A stretch of DNA of 64,000 nucleotides, from NCBI GenBank assembly GCA_034440635.1, contig JAOTON010000941.1, positions 610,001-674,000 on the forward strand, read 5' to 3'. Numbering within the stretch: position 1 is the first letter of the stretch; the number at the start of each line of letters is the position of its first letter. This stretch comes from Lepas anatifera (taxonomy: Eukaryota; Arthropoda; Thecostraca; Lepadidae). Below the pieces are notes generated by a model. That model had not been told where the DNA came from, did no database searches, and saw only the letters and a list, made by a program, of their open reading frames with translations. Positions 9,753 through 21,660 of this stretch are shown one piece after another. Made by a program: the position numbers and the translations under genes.

Positions 9753-9985
9753 ACCTTTGAATGATATGTGTAGGAACGGGAGGGGGGTGGCAAGGGGTCA
9801 CTGTCCCCCCTCCTGCCTGCCTTTGTGTGGCGGGCCATCAGCAACTGTTATATGAAAAAAGAAACCCAAATGGACCTGATAGCTTGTCTGGGAAAGTTCC
9901 AGTTCCGTAGTACGCTCTGCAAGTCCCTGGACGAGAAGACCTTCATGAAAAAAATGCCAGGACACCTACAACCCTAGTTCCTCCA
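9753..9985 (+). mobile_element. hAT-like terminal fragment
   Basis: Starts with TGTGTAGGAACGGGAGG and continues through TATATGAAAAAAGAAACCC and GATAGCTTGTCTGGGAA, matching the internal terminus at 27672-27870 of the hAT-like element. No matching right end is nearby, so this is a truncated copy. Confidence 0.6.
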
Positions 9986-10192
9986 GATGGGCCCTGAAAG
10001 CTTGACCTATTTAATCTCCAGTACAGGCCACTCCCAACCTCGGCCTGCGGCCTGGGCTAACGCCCCACCGGCGCAGGAGAGCCGCATGACAATGTGCCGA
10101 AAGCAAACCATATTTCGTTCTTAATGTATCTCTTCATAAGCCTGCAAGTCAGTTTTATCATTCTTTTCTTTGAAATAACCAATAAAGAGTAC

Positions 10193-10267
10193 GTGGTCAC
10201 CCCCGGATTCGAACCGGACCTACCTGATCAAGAGACAGGGCCTCTAACCACTAGACCACCGTGCCAC
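10193..10267 (-). tRNA. tRNA-like sequence (Lys CUU-like), satellite unit 1
   Basis: Read on the minus strand: A box TGGTCTAGTGG, D stem GTCT/AGGC, anticodon loop CTCTTGA (anticodon CUU), T stem with loop TTCGAAT, and a perfect B box GGTTCGAATCC. The acceptor stem is poor: only the outer GTGG/CCAC pairs, with mismatches below, and the anticodon stem has a U-U mismatch. It is more likely a tRNA-derived Pol III promoter or pseudogene than a working tRNA. The first TTTT on that strand comes only after the unit junction. Confidence 0.5.
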
Positions 10268-11515
10268 ACTACTCATCCTCCCACTAGCTGAACAGCTGTG
10301 ACCCGTCAGGAGGTCACTGGCTAGTACAACTCCGCCGAATATGCCGGGCCGCTGGCGCCGGGTGCTGTGCTTGTCCCGAAAAGGCACGATATAAAGGTGC
10401 TTCTAGAAGACGAACCAAACATTCTTTTGGGCTGAAATTAGTTGTATCGTCGAGCTAGGATCGTAAGCTAGCTTCATGCCAAATTACTTCCACTTCCATC
10501 CATTTTAAGGACTTCAAACCATGGTGAGAAGCAAAGGTGGTCCGAGAAATTTAGCATCTTGTAATACATTTTGGACTAATTACTCGAAAGCCATTAGAGA
10601 TAGGTGGGTAGTATAAGTGAGCGAAATGACCGCAAGTAACTTTCCTCTTCAGCCATGTCAGTTCTGAGTTTGTGAATGACATGAGCTTGGAACCAGGAAG
10701 ATGCAAATAAAAAGTTTTTTGACTCCATTTCTATTTATGCCTATAAAACAAAGAATTTCATATTCACAATTTCCATCTCCAAATATTATCAGGCGGAAGC
10801 AATGTTCTTTCATTATTTGAAATGAAAACTCAAATCGGTCAATTAGATTGTGAGATATTAACGTTGAAATGAAATGAACCAAAATTCAGTCTTCCGGAAG
10901 AACTGTAAAAAGTAGGTCAAAATTTTGCGTTTTGCACTCAAAACTATGCCTAAGCACTACAAAATTTTCCTAGCTACCCCTAGGTAACTGCCTTTCAGCT
11001 AACTGAGGCCTGTCTTCTGACATTTCGAGCGCACAAGTCGGCCATCAACTTTTAGCAGGTTTTTTGCTCGCATGAGAAAAGCCGCGTTTTCGCGCAATAT
11101 ATATTGTCGGATCAGCTCAATTCGTTTTCCCTAGCTGGCCCTTGTTATCTTTCGAAAAGGACATAAATTTCAAGTTCGTAGGTTAAGAAGTAAAAATTAG
11201 AAAAATATAAAACAGAAAAAGTTTGAGCCAAAATTTCTCAAAAACTATTTTGGATTTCGACTCGGGGCTTCAGTTTGGGTGTCTGGAGCAGAAGGGCTAT
11301 CACCCTACAAAATTCCAGAGCTCTGACATCAATTCTCAGGACGGACAGACGCCAACAACAACTCGGCCTGCGGCCTGGGCTAACGCCCCACCGGCGCAGG
11401 AGAGCCGCATGACAATGTGCCGAAAGCAAACCATATTTCGTTCTTAATGTATCTCTTCATAAGCCTGCAAGCCAGTTTTATCATTCTTTTCTTTGAAATA
11501 ACCAATAAAGAGTAC

Positions 11516-11590
11516 GTGGTCACCCCCGGATTCGAACCGGACCTACCTGATCAAGAGACAGGGCCTCTAACCACTAGACCACCGTGCCAC
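11516..11590 (-). tRNA. tRNA-like sequence (Lys CUU-like), satellite unit 2
   Basis: Identical in boxes and anticodon to the unit 1 copy. The first minus-strand TTTT lies at 11312-11309, about 280 nt from the tRNA-like start, predicting a short Pol III transcript that crosses into unit 1. Confidence 0.5.
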
Positions 11591-12847
11591 ATTTCTCAGC
11601 CTCCCACTAGCTGAACACCTGTGACCCGTCAGGAGGTCACTGGCTGGTACAACTCCGCCGAATATGCCGGGCCGCTGGCGCCGGGTGCTGTGCTTGTCCC
11701 GAAAAGGCACGATATAAAGGTGCTTCTAGAAGACGAACCAAGCATTCTTTTGGGCTGAAATTACTTGTATCGTCGAGATAGGATCCTAAGCTAGCTTCAT
11801 GCCAAATTTCTTCAACTTCCATCTATTTTAAGGACTTGAAACCATGGTGAGAAGCAAAGGTGGTCCGATAAATTTGGCATCTTATAATACATTTTTGACT
11901 AATTACTCGAAAGCCATTAGAGATAGGTGGGTAGTATAAGTGAGCGAAATGACCGCAAGTAACTTTCCTATTCAGCCATGTCAGTTCTGAGTTTGTGAGT
12001 GACATGAGCTTGGAACCAGGAAGATGCAAATAAAAAGTTTTTTTACTCAATTTCTATTTATGCCTATAAAACAAAGAATTTCACATTCACAATTTCCATC
12101 TCCAAATATTATCAGGCAGGAGCAATGTTCTTTCATTATTTGAAATGAAAACTCAAATCGGTCAATTAGATTGTGAGATATTAACGTTGAAATGAAATGA
12201 ACCAAAATTCAGTCTTCCGGAAGAACTGTAAAAAGTAGGTCAAAATTTTATTTTTTGCACTCAAAACTATGCCTAAGCACTACAAAATTTGCCTAGCCAC
12301 CCCTAGGTAACTGCCTTTCAGCTAACTGAGGCCTGTCTTCTGACATTTCGAGCGCACAAGTCGGCCATCAACTTTTAGCGGGTTTTTTGCGCGCGTGAGA
12401 AATGCCGCGTTTTCGCGCAATAAATATTGTCGGATCAGCTCAATTTTTTCCCCTAGCTGGCCCTTGTTATCCATTGAAAAGGACATAAATTTCAAGTTCG
12501 TAGCTTAAGAAGTAAAAATTAGAAAAATATAAAACAGAAAAAGTTTGAGCCAAAATTTCTCAAAAACTATTTTGGATTTCAACTCGGGGCTTCAGTTTGG
12601 GTGTCTGGAGCAGACGGGCTATCATCCTACAAAATTCCAGAGCTCTGACATCAATTCTCAGGACTGACAGACGCCAACAACAACCACAACAACTTCGGTC
12701 TGCGACCTGGGCTAACGCCCCACCGGCGCAGGAGAGCCGCATGACAATGTGCTGAAAGCAAACCATATTTCGTTCTTAACGTATCTCTTCATTAGCCTGA
12801 AACTCAGTTTTATCATTCTTTTCTTTGAAATAACCAATAAACAGTAC

Positions 12848-12922
12848 GTGGCCACCCCCGGATTCGAACCGGACCTACCCGATCAAGATACAGGGCCTCT
12901 AACCACTAGACCACCGTGCCAC
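12848..12922 (-). tRNA. tRNA-like sequence (Lys CUU-like), satellite unit 3
   Basis: A and B boxes are intact. The 3' end reads GTGGCCAC here, so the outer acceptor pairing is GTGGC/GCCAC (5 bp), the best of the seven. The anticodon loop is ATCTTGA, with anticodon CUU retained. Confidence 0.5.
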
Positions 12923-14173
12923 ACTACTCACCCTCCCACTAGCTGAACAGCTGTGACCCGTCAGGAGGTCACTGGCTGGTACAACTCCGCCGAATATGCC
13001 GGGCCGCTGGCGCCGGGTGCTGTGCTTGTCCCGAAAAGGCACGATATAAAGGTGCTTCTAGAAGACGAACCAAGCATTCTTTTGGGCTGAAATTACTTGT
13101 ATCATCGAGCTAGGATCTTAAGCTAGCTTCATGCCAAATTTCTTCCACTTCCATCTATTTTAAGGACTTAAAACCATGGTGAGAAGCAAAGGTGGTCCGA
13201 TAAATTTAGCATCTTGTAATACATTTTGGAATAATTACTCGAAAGCCATTAGAGATAGGTGGGTAGTATAAGTGAGCGAAATGACTGCAAGTAACTTTCC
13301 TATTCAGCCATGTCAGTTCTGAGTTTGTGAGTGACATGAGTTTGGAACCAGGAAGATGCAAATAAAAAGTTTTTTTACTCAATTTCTATTTATGCCTATA
13401 AAACAAGGAATTTCACATTCACAATTTCCATCTCCAAATATTATCAGGCGGAAGCAATGTTCTTTCATTATTTGAAATGAAAACTCAAATAGATCAATTA
13501 GATTGTGATATATTAACGTTGAAATGAAATGAACCAAAATTCAGTCTTCCGGAAGAACTGTAAAAAGTAGGTCAAAATTTTACGTTTTGCACTCAAAACT
13601 ATGCCTAAGCACAAGAAAATTAACCTAGCTACCCCTAGGTAACTGTCTTTCAGCTAACTGAAGCTTGCCTTCTGATATTTCGAGCGTCCAAGTCGGCCAT
13701 CAACTTTAAGTAGGTTTTTTGCTCGGGTGAGAAGTAAAGCGTTTTCGCGCAATAAATATTATTGGATGAGCTCAATTTTTGTTCCCTAGCTGGCCCTTGT
13801 TACCTATTGAAAAGGGCATAAATTTCAAGCTCGTAGCTTAAGGAGTAAAAATTAGAAAAATATAAAACAGAAAAAGTTTGAGCCAAAATTTCTCAAAAAC
13901 TATTTTAGATTTCGAATCGGGGCTTCTGTTTGAATGTCTGGAGCAGGAGGGCTATCACCCTACAAAATTTCAGAGCTCTGACATCAATTCTCAGGCGGGA
14001 CAGACAACAACAGACAGACCTCGGCCTGCGGCCTGGGCTAACGCCCCACCGGCGCAGGAGAGCCGCATGACAATGTGCCGAAAGCAAACCATATTTCGTT
14101 CTTAATGTATCTCTTCATACGCCTGCAAGTCAGTTTTATCATTCTTTTCTTTGAAATAACCAATAAAGAGTAC

Positions 14174-14248
14174 GTGGTCACCCCCGGATTCGAACCGGAC
14201 CTACCTGATCAAGAGCCAGGGCCTCTAACCACTAGACCACAGTGCCAC
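14174..14248 (-). tRNA. tRNA-like sequence (Lys CUU-like), satellite unit 4
   Basis: The anticodon stem is CCTGG/TCAGG, giving four pairs plus a G-U, better than units 1-2. One change lies just before the A box (CACTGTGG instead of CACGGTGG). Confidence 0.5.
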
Positions 14249-15500
14249 ACCACTCACCCTCCCACTAGCTGAACAGCTGTGACCCGTCAGGAGGTCACTG
14301 GCTGGTACAACTCCGCCGAATATGCCGGGCCGCTGGCGCCGGGTGCTGTGCTTGTCCCGAAAAGGCACGATATAAAGGTGCTTCTAGAAGACGAACCAAG
14401 CATTCTTTTGGGCTGAAATTACTTGTATCGTCGAGCTAGGATCTTAAGCTAGCTTCATGCCAAATTTCTTCCACTTCCATCCATTTTAAGGACTTGAAAC
14501 CATGGTGAGAAGCAAAGGTGGTCCGAGAAATTTAGCATCTTGTAATACATTTTGGACTAATTACTCGAAAGCCATTAGAGATAGGTGGGTAGTATAAGTG
14601 AGCGAAATGACCGCAAGTAACTTTCCTATTCAGCCATGTCAGTTCTGAGTTTGTGAGTGACATGAGCTTGGAGCCAGGAAGATGCAAATAAAAAGTTTTT
14701 TGACTCAATTTCTATTTATGCCTATAAAACAAAGAATTTCACATTCACAATTTCCATCTCCAAATATTATCAGGCGGAAGCAATGTTCTTTCATTATTTG
14801 AAATGGAAACTCAAATCGGTCAATTAGATTGTGAGATATTAACGTTGAAATGAAATGAACCAAAATTCAGTCTTCCGGAAGAACTGTAAAAAGTAGGTCA
14901 AAATTTTACGTTTTGCACTCAAAACTATGCCTAAGCACTACAAAATTTGCCTAGCTACCCCTAGGTAACTGCCTTTCAGCTAACTGAGGCCTGCCTTCTG
15001 ACATTTCGAGCGCACAAGTCGGCCATCAACTTTTAGCAGGTTTTTTGCGCGCGTGAGAAATGCCGCGTTTTCGCGCAATAAATATTGTTGGATCAGCTCA
15101 ATTTTTTCCCCTAGCTGGCCCTTGTTATCCATTGAAAAGGACATAAATTTCAAGTTCGTAACTTAAGAAGTAAAAATTAGAAAAATATAAAACAGAAAAA
15201 GTTTGAGCCAAAATTTCTCAAAAACTATTTTGGATTTCAACTCGGGGCTTCAGTTTGGGTGTCTGGAGCAGAAGGGCTATCACCCTACAAAATTCCAGAG
15301 CTCTGACATCAATTCTCAGGACTGACAGACGCCAACAACAACAGACCTCGGCCTGCGGCCTGGGCTAACGCCCCACCGGCGCAGGAGAGCCGCATGACAA
15401 TGTGCCGAAAGCAAACCATATTTCGTTCTTAATGTATCTCTTCATACGCCTGCAAGTCAGTTTTATCATTCTTTTCTTTGAAATAACCAATAAAGAGTAC

Positions 15501-15575
15501 GTGGTCACCCCCGGATTCGAACCGGACCTACCTGATCAATAGCCAGGGCCTCTAACCACTAGACCACCGTGCCAC
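15501..15575 (-). tRNA. tRNA-like sequence with altered anticodon, satellite unit 5
   Basis: The anticodon loop is CTATTGA, which would give anticodon AUU rather than CUU. Both promoter boxes are unchanged. Drift in the anticodon with conserved boxes argues against a decoding role. Confidence 0.45.
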
Positions 15576-16674
15576 ACCACTCACCCTCCCACTAGCTGAA
15601 CAGCTGTGACCCGTCAGGAGGTCACTGGCTGGTACAACTCCGCCGAATATGCCGGGCCGCTGGCGCCGGGTGCTGTGCTTGTCCCGAAAAGGCACGATAT
15701 AAAGGTGCTTCTAGAAGACGAACCAAGCATTCTTTTGGGCTGAAATTACTTGTATCGTCGAGCTAGGATCTTAAGCTAGCTTCATGCCAAATTTCTTCCA
15801 CTTCCATCCATTTTAAGGACTTGAAACCATGGTGAGAAGCAAAGGTGGTCCGAGAAATTTAGCATCTTGTAATACATTTTGGACTAATTACTCGAAAGCC
15901 ATTAGAGATAGGTGGGTAGTATAAGTGAGCGAAATGACCGCAAGTAACTTTCCTATTCAGCCATGTCAGTTCTGAGTTTGTGAGTGACATGAGCTTGGAG
16001 CCAGGAAGATGCAAATAAAAAGTTTTTTGACTCAATTTCTATTTATGCCTATAAAACAAAGAATTTCACATTCACAATTTCCATCTCCAAATATTATCAG
16101 GCGGAAGCAATGTTCTTTCATTATTTGAAATGGAAACTCAAATCGGTCAATTAGATTGTGAGATATTAACGTTGAAATGAAATGAACCAAAATTCAGTCT
16201 TCCGGAAGAACTGTAAAAAGTAGGTCAAAATTTTACGTTTTGCACTCAAAACTATGCCTAAGCACTACAAAATTTGCCTAGCTACCCCTAGGTAACTGCC
16301 TTTCAGCTAACTGAGGCCTGCCTTCTGACATTTCGAGCGCACAAGTCGGCCATCAACTTTTAGCAGGTTTTTTGCGCGCGTGAGAAATGCCGCGTTTTCG
16401 CGCAATAAATATTGTTGGATCAGCTCAATTTTTTCCCCTAGCTGGCCCTTGTTATCCATTGAAAAGGACATAAATTTCAAGTTCGTAACTTAAGAAGTAA
16501 AAATTAGAAAAATATAAAACAGAAAAAGTTTGAGCCAAAATTTCTCAAAAACTATTTTGGATTTCAACTCGGGGCTTCAGTTTGGGTGTCTGGAGCAGAA
16601 GGGCTATCACCCTACAAAATTCCAGAGCTCTGACATCAATTCTCAGGACTGACAGACGCCAACAACAACAACAA

Positions 16675-16840
16675 CAGACCCGACGAGACCCGTCTGGCGG
16701 CCAGAATAGAGCCGCTTGAGAAATCTCAATGCGCTTCGCTCCATGGATTTCGTCTGCGGCTCTGACCACGACGAGACCCGTCTGAGCGGCCAGAATAGAG
16801 CCGCTTGAGAAATCTATGCGCTTGCCTTTTCGTATGTCTG
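16675..16840. repeat. 95-bp satellite, two partial units inserted at the end of unit 5
   Basis: Two diverged copies of the CGACGAGACCCGTCTG / AGAATAGAGCCGCTTGAG repeat found at 19495-20064. They sit directly after the CAA microsatellite that ends the 1.3-kb unit, the same position the larger array occupies after unit 7. Confidence 0.88.
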
Positions 16841-16996
16841 ACCTCGGCCTGCGGCCTGGGCTAACGCCCCACCGGCGCAGGAGAGCCGCATGACAATGTG
16901 CCGAAAGCAAACCATATTTCGTTCTTAATGTATCTCTTCATACGCCTGCAAGTCAGTTTTATCATTCTTTTCTTTGAAATAACCAATAAAGATTAC

Positions 16997-17071
16997 GTGG
17001 TCACCCCCGGATTCGAACCGGACCTACCTGATCAAGAGCCAGGGCCTCTAACCACTAAACCACCGTGCCAC
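16997..17071 (-). tRNA. tRNA-like sequence (Lys CUU-like), satellite unit 6
   Basis: The A box is TGGTTTAGTGG (one transition), the B box is perfect and the anticodon is CUU. The upstream unit junction holds the inserted 95-bp satellite pair. Confidence 0.5.
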
Positions 17072-18319
17072 ACCACTCACCCTCCCACTAGCTGAACAGC
17101 TGTGACCCGTCAGGAGGTCACTGGTTGGTACAACTCCGCCGAATATGCCGGGCCGCTGGCGCCGGGTGCTGTGCTTGTCCCGAAAAGGCACGATATAAAG
17201 GTGCTTCTAGAAGACGAACCAAGCATTCTTTTGGGCTGAAATTACTTGTATCGTCGAGCTAGGATCTTAAGCTAGCTTCATGCCAAATTTCTTCCACTTC
17301 CATCCATTTTAAGGACTTGAAACCATGGTGAGAAGCAAAGGTGGTCCGAGAAATTTAGCATCTTGTAATACATTTTGGACTAATTACTCGAAAGCCATTA
17401 GAGATAGGTGGGTAGTATAAGTGAGCGAAATGACCGCAAGTAACTTTCCTATTCAGCCATGTCAGTTCTGAGTTTGTGAGTGACATGAGCTTGGAGCCAG
17501 GAAGATGCAAATAAAAAGTTTTTTGACTCAATTTCTATTTATGCCTATAAAACAAAGAATTTCACATTCACAATTTCCATCTCCAAATATTATCAGGCGG
17601 AAGCAATGTTCTTTCATTATTTGAAATGGAAACTCAAATCGGTCAATTAGATTGTGAGATATTAACGTTGAAATGAAATGAACCAAAATTCAGTCTTCCG
17701 GAAGAACTGTAAAAAGTAGGTCAAAATTTTACGTTTTGCACTCAAAACTATGCCTAAGCACTACAAAATTTGCCTAGCTACCCCTAGGTAACTGCCTTTC
17801 AGCTAACTGAGGCCTGCCTTCTGACATTTCGAGCGCACAAGTCGGCCATCAACTTTTAGCAGGTTTTTTGCGCGCGTGAGAAATGCCGCGTTTTCGCGCA
17901 ATAAATATTGTTGGATCAGCTCAATTTTTTCCCCTAGCTGGCCCTTGTTATCCATTGAAAAGGACATAAATTTGAAGTTCGTAACTTAAGAAGTAAAAAT
18001 TAGAAAAATATAAAACAGAAAAAGTTTGAGCCAAAATTTCTCAAAAACTATTTTGGATTTCAACTCGGGGCTTCAGTTTGGGTGTCTGGAGCAGAAGGGC
18101 TATCACCCTACAAAATTCCAGAGCTCTGACATCAATTCTCAGGACTGACAGACGCCAACAACAACCTCGGCCTGCGGCCTGGGCTAACGCCCCACCGGCG
18201 CAGGAGAGCCGCATGACAATGTGCTGAAAGCAAACCATATTTCGTTCTTAATGTATCTCTTCATAAGCCTGCAAGTCAGTTTTATCATTCTTTTCTTTGA
18301 AATAACCAATAAAGAGTAC

Positions 18320-18394
18320 GTGGTCACCCCCGGATTCGAACCGGACCTACCTGATCAAGAGACAGGGCCTCTAACCACTAGACCACCGTGCCAT
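18320..18394 (-). tRNA. tRNA-like sequence (Lys CUU-like), satellite unit 7
   Basis: The 5' end is ATGGCAC instead of GTGGCAC, losing the first acceptor pair. A and B boxes and the CUU anticodon are retained. Confidence 0.48.
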
Positions 18395-19494
18395 ACCACT
18401 CACCCTCCCACTAGCTGAACAGCTGTGACCCGTCAGGAGGTCACTGGCTAGTACAACTCCGCCGAATATGCCGGGCCGCTGGCGCCGGGTGCTGTGCTTG
18501 TCCCGAAAAGGCACGATATGAATGTGCTTCTAGAAGACGAACCAAGCATTCTTTTGGGCTGAAATTACTTGTATCGTCGAGCTAGGATCCTTAGCTAGGT
18601 TCATGCCAAATTTCTTCCACTTCCATCCATTTTAAGGACTTGAAACCATGGTGAGAAGCAATGGTGGTCCGAGAAATTTAGCATCTTGTAATACATTTTG
18701 GACTAATTACTCGAAAGCCATTAGAGATAGGTGGGTAGTATAAGTGAGCGAAATGACCGCAAGTAACTTTCCTATTCAGCCCTGTCAGTTCTGAGTTTGT
18801 GAGTGACATGAGCTTGGAACCAGGAAGATGCAAATAAAAAGTTTTTTTACTCAATTTCTATTTATGCCTATAAAACAAAGAATTTTACATTCACAATTTC
18901 CATCTACAAATATTATCAGGCGGAAGCAATGTTCTTTCATTATTTGAAATGAAAACTCAAATCGGTCAATTAGATTGTGAGATATTAACGTTGAAATGAA
19001 ATGAACCAAAATTCAGTCTTCCGGAAGAACTGTAAAAAGTAGGTCAAAATTTTGCGTTTTGCACTCAAAACTATGCCTAAGCACTACAAAATTTTCCTAG
19101 CTACCCCTAGGTAACTGCCTTTCAGCTAACTGAGGCCTGTCTTCTGACATTTCGAGCGCACAAGTCGGCCATCAACTTTTAGCAGGTTTTTGCTCGCGTG
19201 AGAAATGCCGCGTTTTCGCGCAACAAATATTGTCGGATCAGCTCAATTCGTTTTCCCTAGCTGGCCCTCGTTATCTTTCGAAAAGGACATAAGTTTTGAG
19301 TTCGTAGGTTAAGAAGTAAAAATTAGAAAAATATAAAACAGAAAAAGTTTGAGCCAAAATTTCTCAAAACCTATTTTGGATTTCAACTCGGGGCTTCAGT
19401 TTGGGTGTCTGGAGCAGACGGGCTATCACCCTACAAAATTCCAGAGCTCTGACATCAATTCTCAGGACTGACAGACGCCAACAACAACAACAAC

Positions 19495-20064
19495 AGACCA
19501 CGACGAGACCCGTCTGAGCGGCCAGAATAGAGCCGCTTGAGAAATCTCAATGCGCTTCGCTCCATGGATTTCGTCATGCGGCTCTGACAGACCACGACGA
19601 GACCCGTCTGAGCGGCCAGAATAGAGCCGCTTGAGAAATCTCAATGCGCTTCGCTCCATGGATTTCGTCATGCGGCTCTGACAACAGACCACGACGAGAC
19701 CCGTCTGAGCGGCCAGAATAGAGCCGCTTGAGAAATCTCAATGCGCTTCGCTCCATGGATTTCGTCATGCGGCTCTGACAGACCACGACGAGACCGGTAA
19801 AGCGGCCAGAATAGAGCCTCTTGAGAAATCTCAATGCGCTTCGCTCCATGGATTTCGTCATGCGGCTCTGACAGACCACGACGAGACCCGTCTGAGCGGC
19901 CAGAATAGAGCCGCTTGAGAAATCTCAATGCGCTTCGCTCCATGGATTTCGTCATGCGGCTCTGACAACAGACCACGACGAGACCCGTCTGAGCGGCCAG
20001 AATAGAGCCGCTTGAGAAATCTCAATGCGCTTCGCTCCATGGATTTCGTCATGCGGCTCTGACA
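19495..20064. repeat. 95-bp satellite, six units
   Basis: Copies start with AGACCACGACGAGACC at 19495, 19589, 19686, 19780, 19873 and 19970. Spacings of 94, 97, 94, 93 and 97 alternate because some junctions carry an extra CAA. It follows the last 1.3-kb unit. The minus-strand open frames (SEPHDEIHGAKRIEISQAALF type) are repeat by-products. Confidence 0.93.
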
Positions 20065-20339
20065 CAGAGCATGAATTCGAACACGCATCCAGCACCAAAC
20101 GACGAGTAGCAGCTGTCCCTCGGACATCGACAGGCGTGACGAGACCGGCCGTCTCTACGACAATGTGGGAAAGAAGGCCATGGAGCTATTCAATGAAAGG
20201 AAACGGCGGGAAAGAACGTAGGCAATCATGTATGAAAATACCTAGCATAGGCCATTCTGGATGCGCACCTTATTGACCACACCTTAAACCACACCAAATG
20301 AGTAGTTAAAAAAAACTGTTAATATTCATGGATCCCCGG

Positions 20340-20396
20340 GCTGGGGCCCCTCTCAGGCTGCCCCTCATTTTCAAAAGGTTCCTACGCCCCTGCTTT
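20340..20396 (+). mobile_element. hAT-like right terminus fragment
   Basis: Ends TTTCAAAAGGTTCCTACGCC CCTG, matching the right end of the complete element (28860-28882). Only the terminus remains. Confidence 0.6.
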
Positions 20397-20555
20397 GAAT
20401 AAGAGTGTTTTACCGCGTTCAGGACCCCGCTCCAGCGCTTAAAGGTTATGTGGCTTCTTAATAATGGATTTGAACTCAGACATGTGGTAGAGCATACCGA
20501 GAAACTAAAAAGTGTCTCTATAACCACTTCAGTAGCAAATCGCATTAGAGTGTCA

Positions 20556-20790
20556 CATTTCCCCTTAACTCTCGCCCCAGTGGGAGGCGGATGTTTGAAC
20601 AACTTTGTTGTATTTAACGGATGACACCGGAAAATGGCAGCGCGAAGCATCGTCATACGCGGAACACTCCTTCCTGTGCAACTCTTCCCAAAATTTTCAA
20701 TTCGAGTCATTTTAGGCCAGGTCATCAGGTATCAGGTCACCAAGTAGCTTCACCTCCGAAAATTTTAAGTGGCACCAGTGAATTCATGCC
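20556..20790 (+). repeat. Dispersed repeat, NPRP family, copy 1
   Basis: CGCCCCAGTGGGAGGCGGATG, then CCAAAATTTTCAA, AGGTCACCAAGTAGCTTCAC and GGCACCAGTGAA, collinear with 53882-54112. The two copies establish a dispersed repeat; its class is unknown. Confidence 0.65.
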
Positions 20791-21388
20791 AAATCTAGAT
20801 ATCGAATTGCATATTACATAATAAGCCCATAAAATACCGCTAGCTGTCATAATATGGTTTTTGATATCAGGGACCTAGGTTCAGGTAAGCGTCATGACCT
20901 CTCAATTGAAAATGCCTGGGGAAAATAGTAACTGACCGAAAATGTCTCTATTTGTGCAGAGAAAAATAATAAGGTGAGGGATAAATGTCACTCCCCTTCG
21001 CCAATGGATCTCTAGAACGCTAAGTAGACATTTTAGGAGACAACTGCTAGGGCTTTATGGCGTCGCAAACTATTTACCTATTTGGAGGTTTCTCGGGAGC
21101 CAGTTTGGTTTTGATCGGGGATGCCGCCCGGTCATGGACAAGGATTGGCTGCATTTAAGGCATACGTACTATCTACTCCACCACCGTACCCCTTTAGTTT
21201 CGGGGACAAGTTGAGGTATTCCCTGTGTTTTTCCTCCTGGGTGCGTTGACCCCGGCCTAGCATGCCCCAACACCCTCGGGGCTCAACTTCCGCCGCGACC
21301 CTGCGGCCACTCCGGAGGCAGCCGAGGCAGAAACTGAGTGCTCAGCTTGCATAGCTTTGGGGCCAAATAAGGCGTAAATACCTGTAGT

Positions 21389-21660
21389 CCATAGGCGTAG
21401 GAAATGTGGGAGGGGTGACAGGGGACCGCTGCCTCCTCTTTTCTGTATTGGGTGCCTGTAATGAATATGAAAATACATATTAGCAGGTTTAATATAAAAC
21501 AGAAAACCCAAATAGCAAATATCCCAATAGCTTGATAGCTTGTCTGGGAAATCTCTTGAGCTAATCAGGGTCCCAGAGCTGATCAGAGGTCCTATAAGTC
21601 GATCTAGGACCCCTGAGCTTTCCGGGGGTCTCTGAACTGGCCTCTGATGCCTTATGAGCT
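21389..21660 (+). mobile_element. hAT-like left terminus fragment
   Basis: Begins CATAGGCGTAGGAAATGTGG and continues into AATAGCTTGATAGCTTGTCT and a GAGCTGATC-type tract like the left part of the complete element. The right end is absent. Confidence 0.6.

Larger units (their letters stand above)
10039..19494. repeat. Satellite of seven tandem units of about 1.325 kb
   Basis: Unit starts (CTCGGCCTGCGGCCTGGGC block) are at 10039, 11362, 12693, 14020, 15347, 16843 and 18166, giving periods of 1323, 1331, 1327, 1327, 1496 and 1323. The long fifth period is caused by an inserted 95-bp satellite pair. Each unit has a GC-rich head, a 65-codon plus-strand frame antisense to a tRNA-like sequence, the hairpin GTGACC/GGTCAC, TATAAAG close to TTCTAGAAGACGAA, and a long A/T-rich non-coding body ending in a short CAA microsatellite. 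Units are very similar by eye, implying recent duplication or homogenisation. No protein-coding gene is evident. Confidence 0.95.

Noticed and set aside
10094..18418. 65-codon plus-strand frame repeated in all seven satellite units, with a hydrophobic stretch (SFIILFFEI)
   Set aside because: Its second half is antisense to the tRNA-like sequence (VTPGFEPDLPD), and its conservation is no greater than that of the non-coding rest of the unit.
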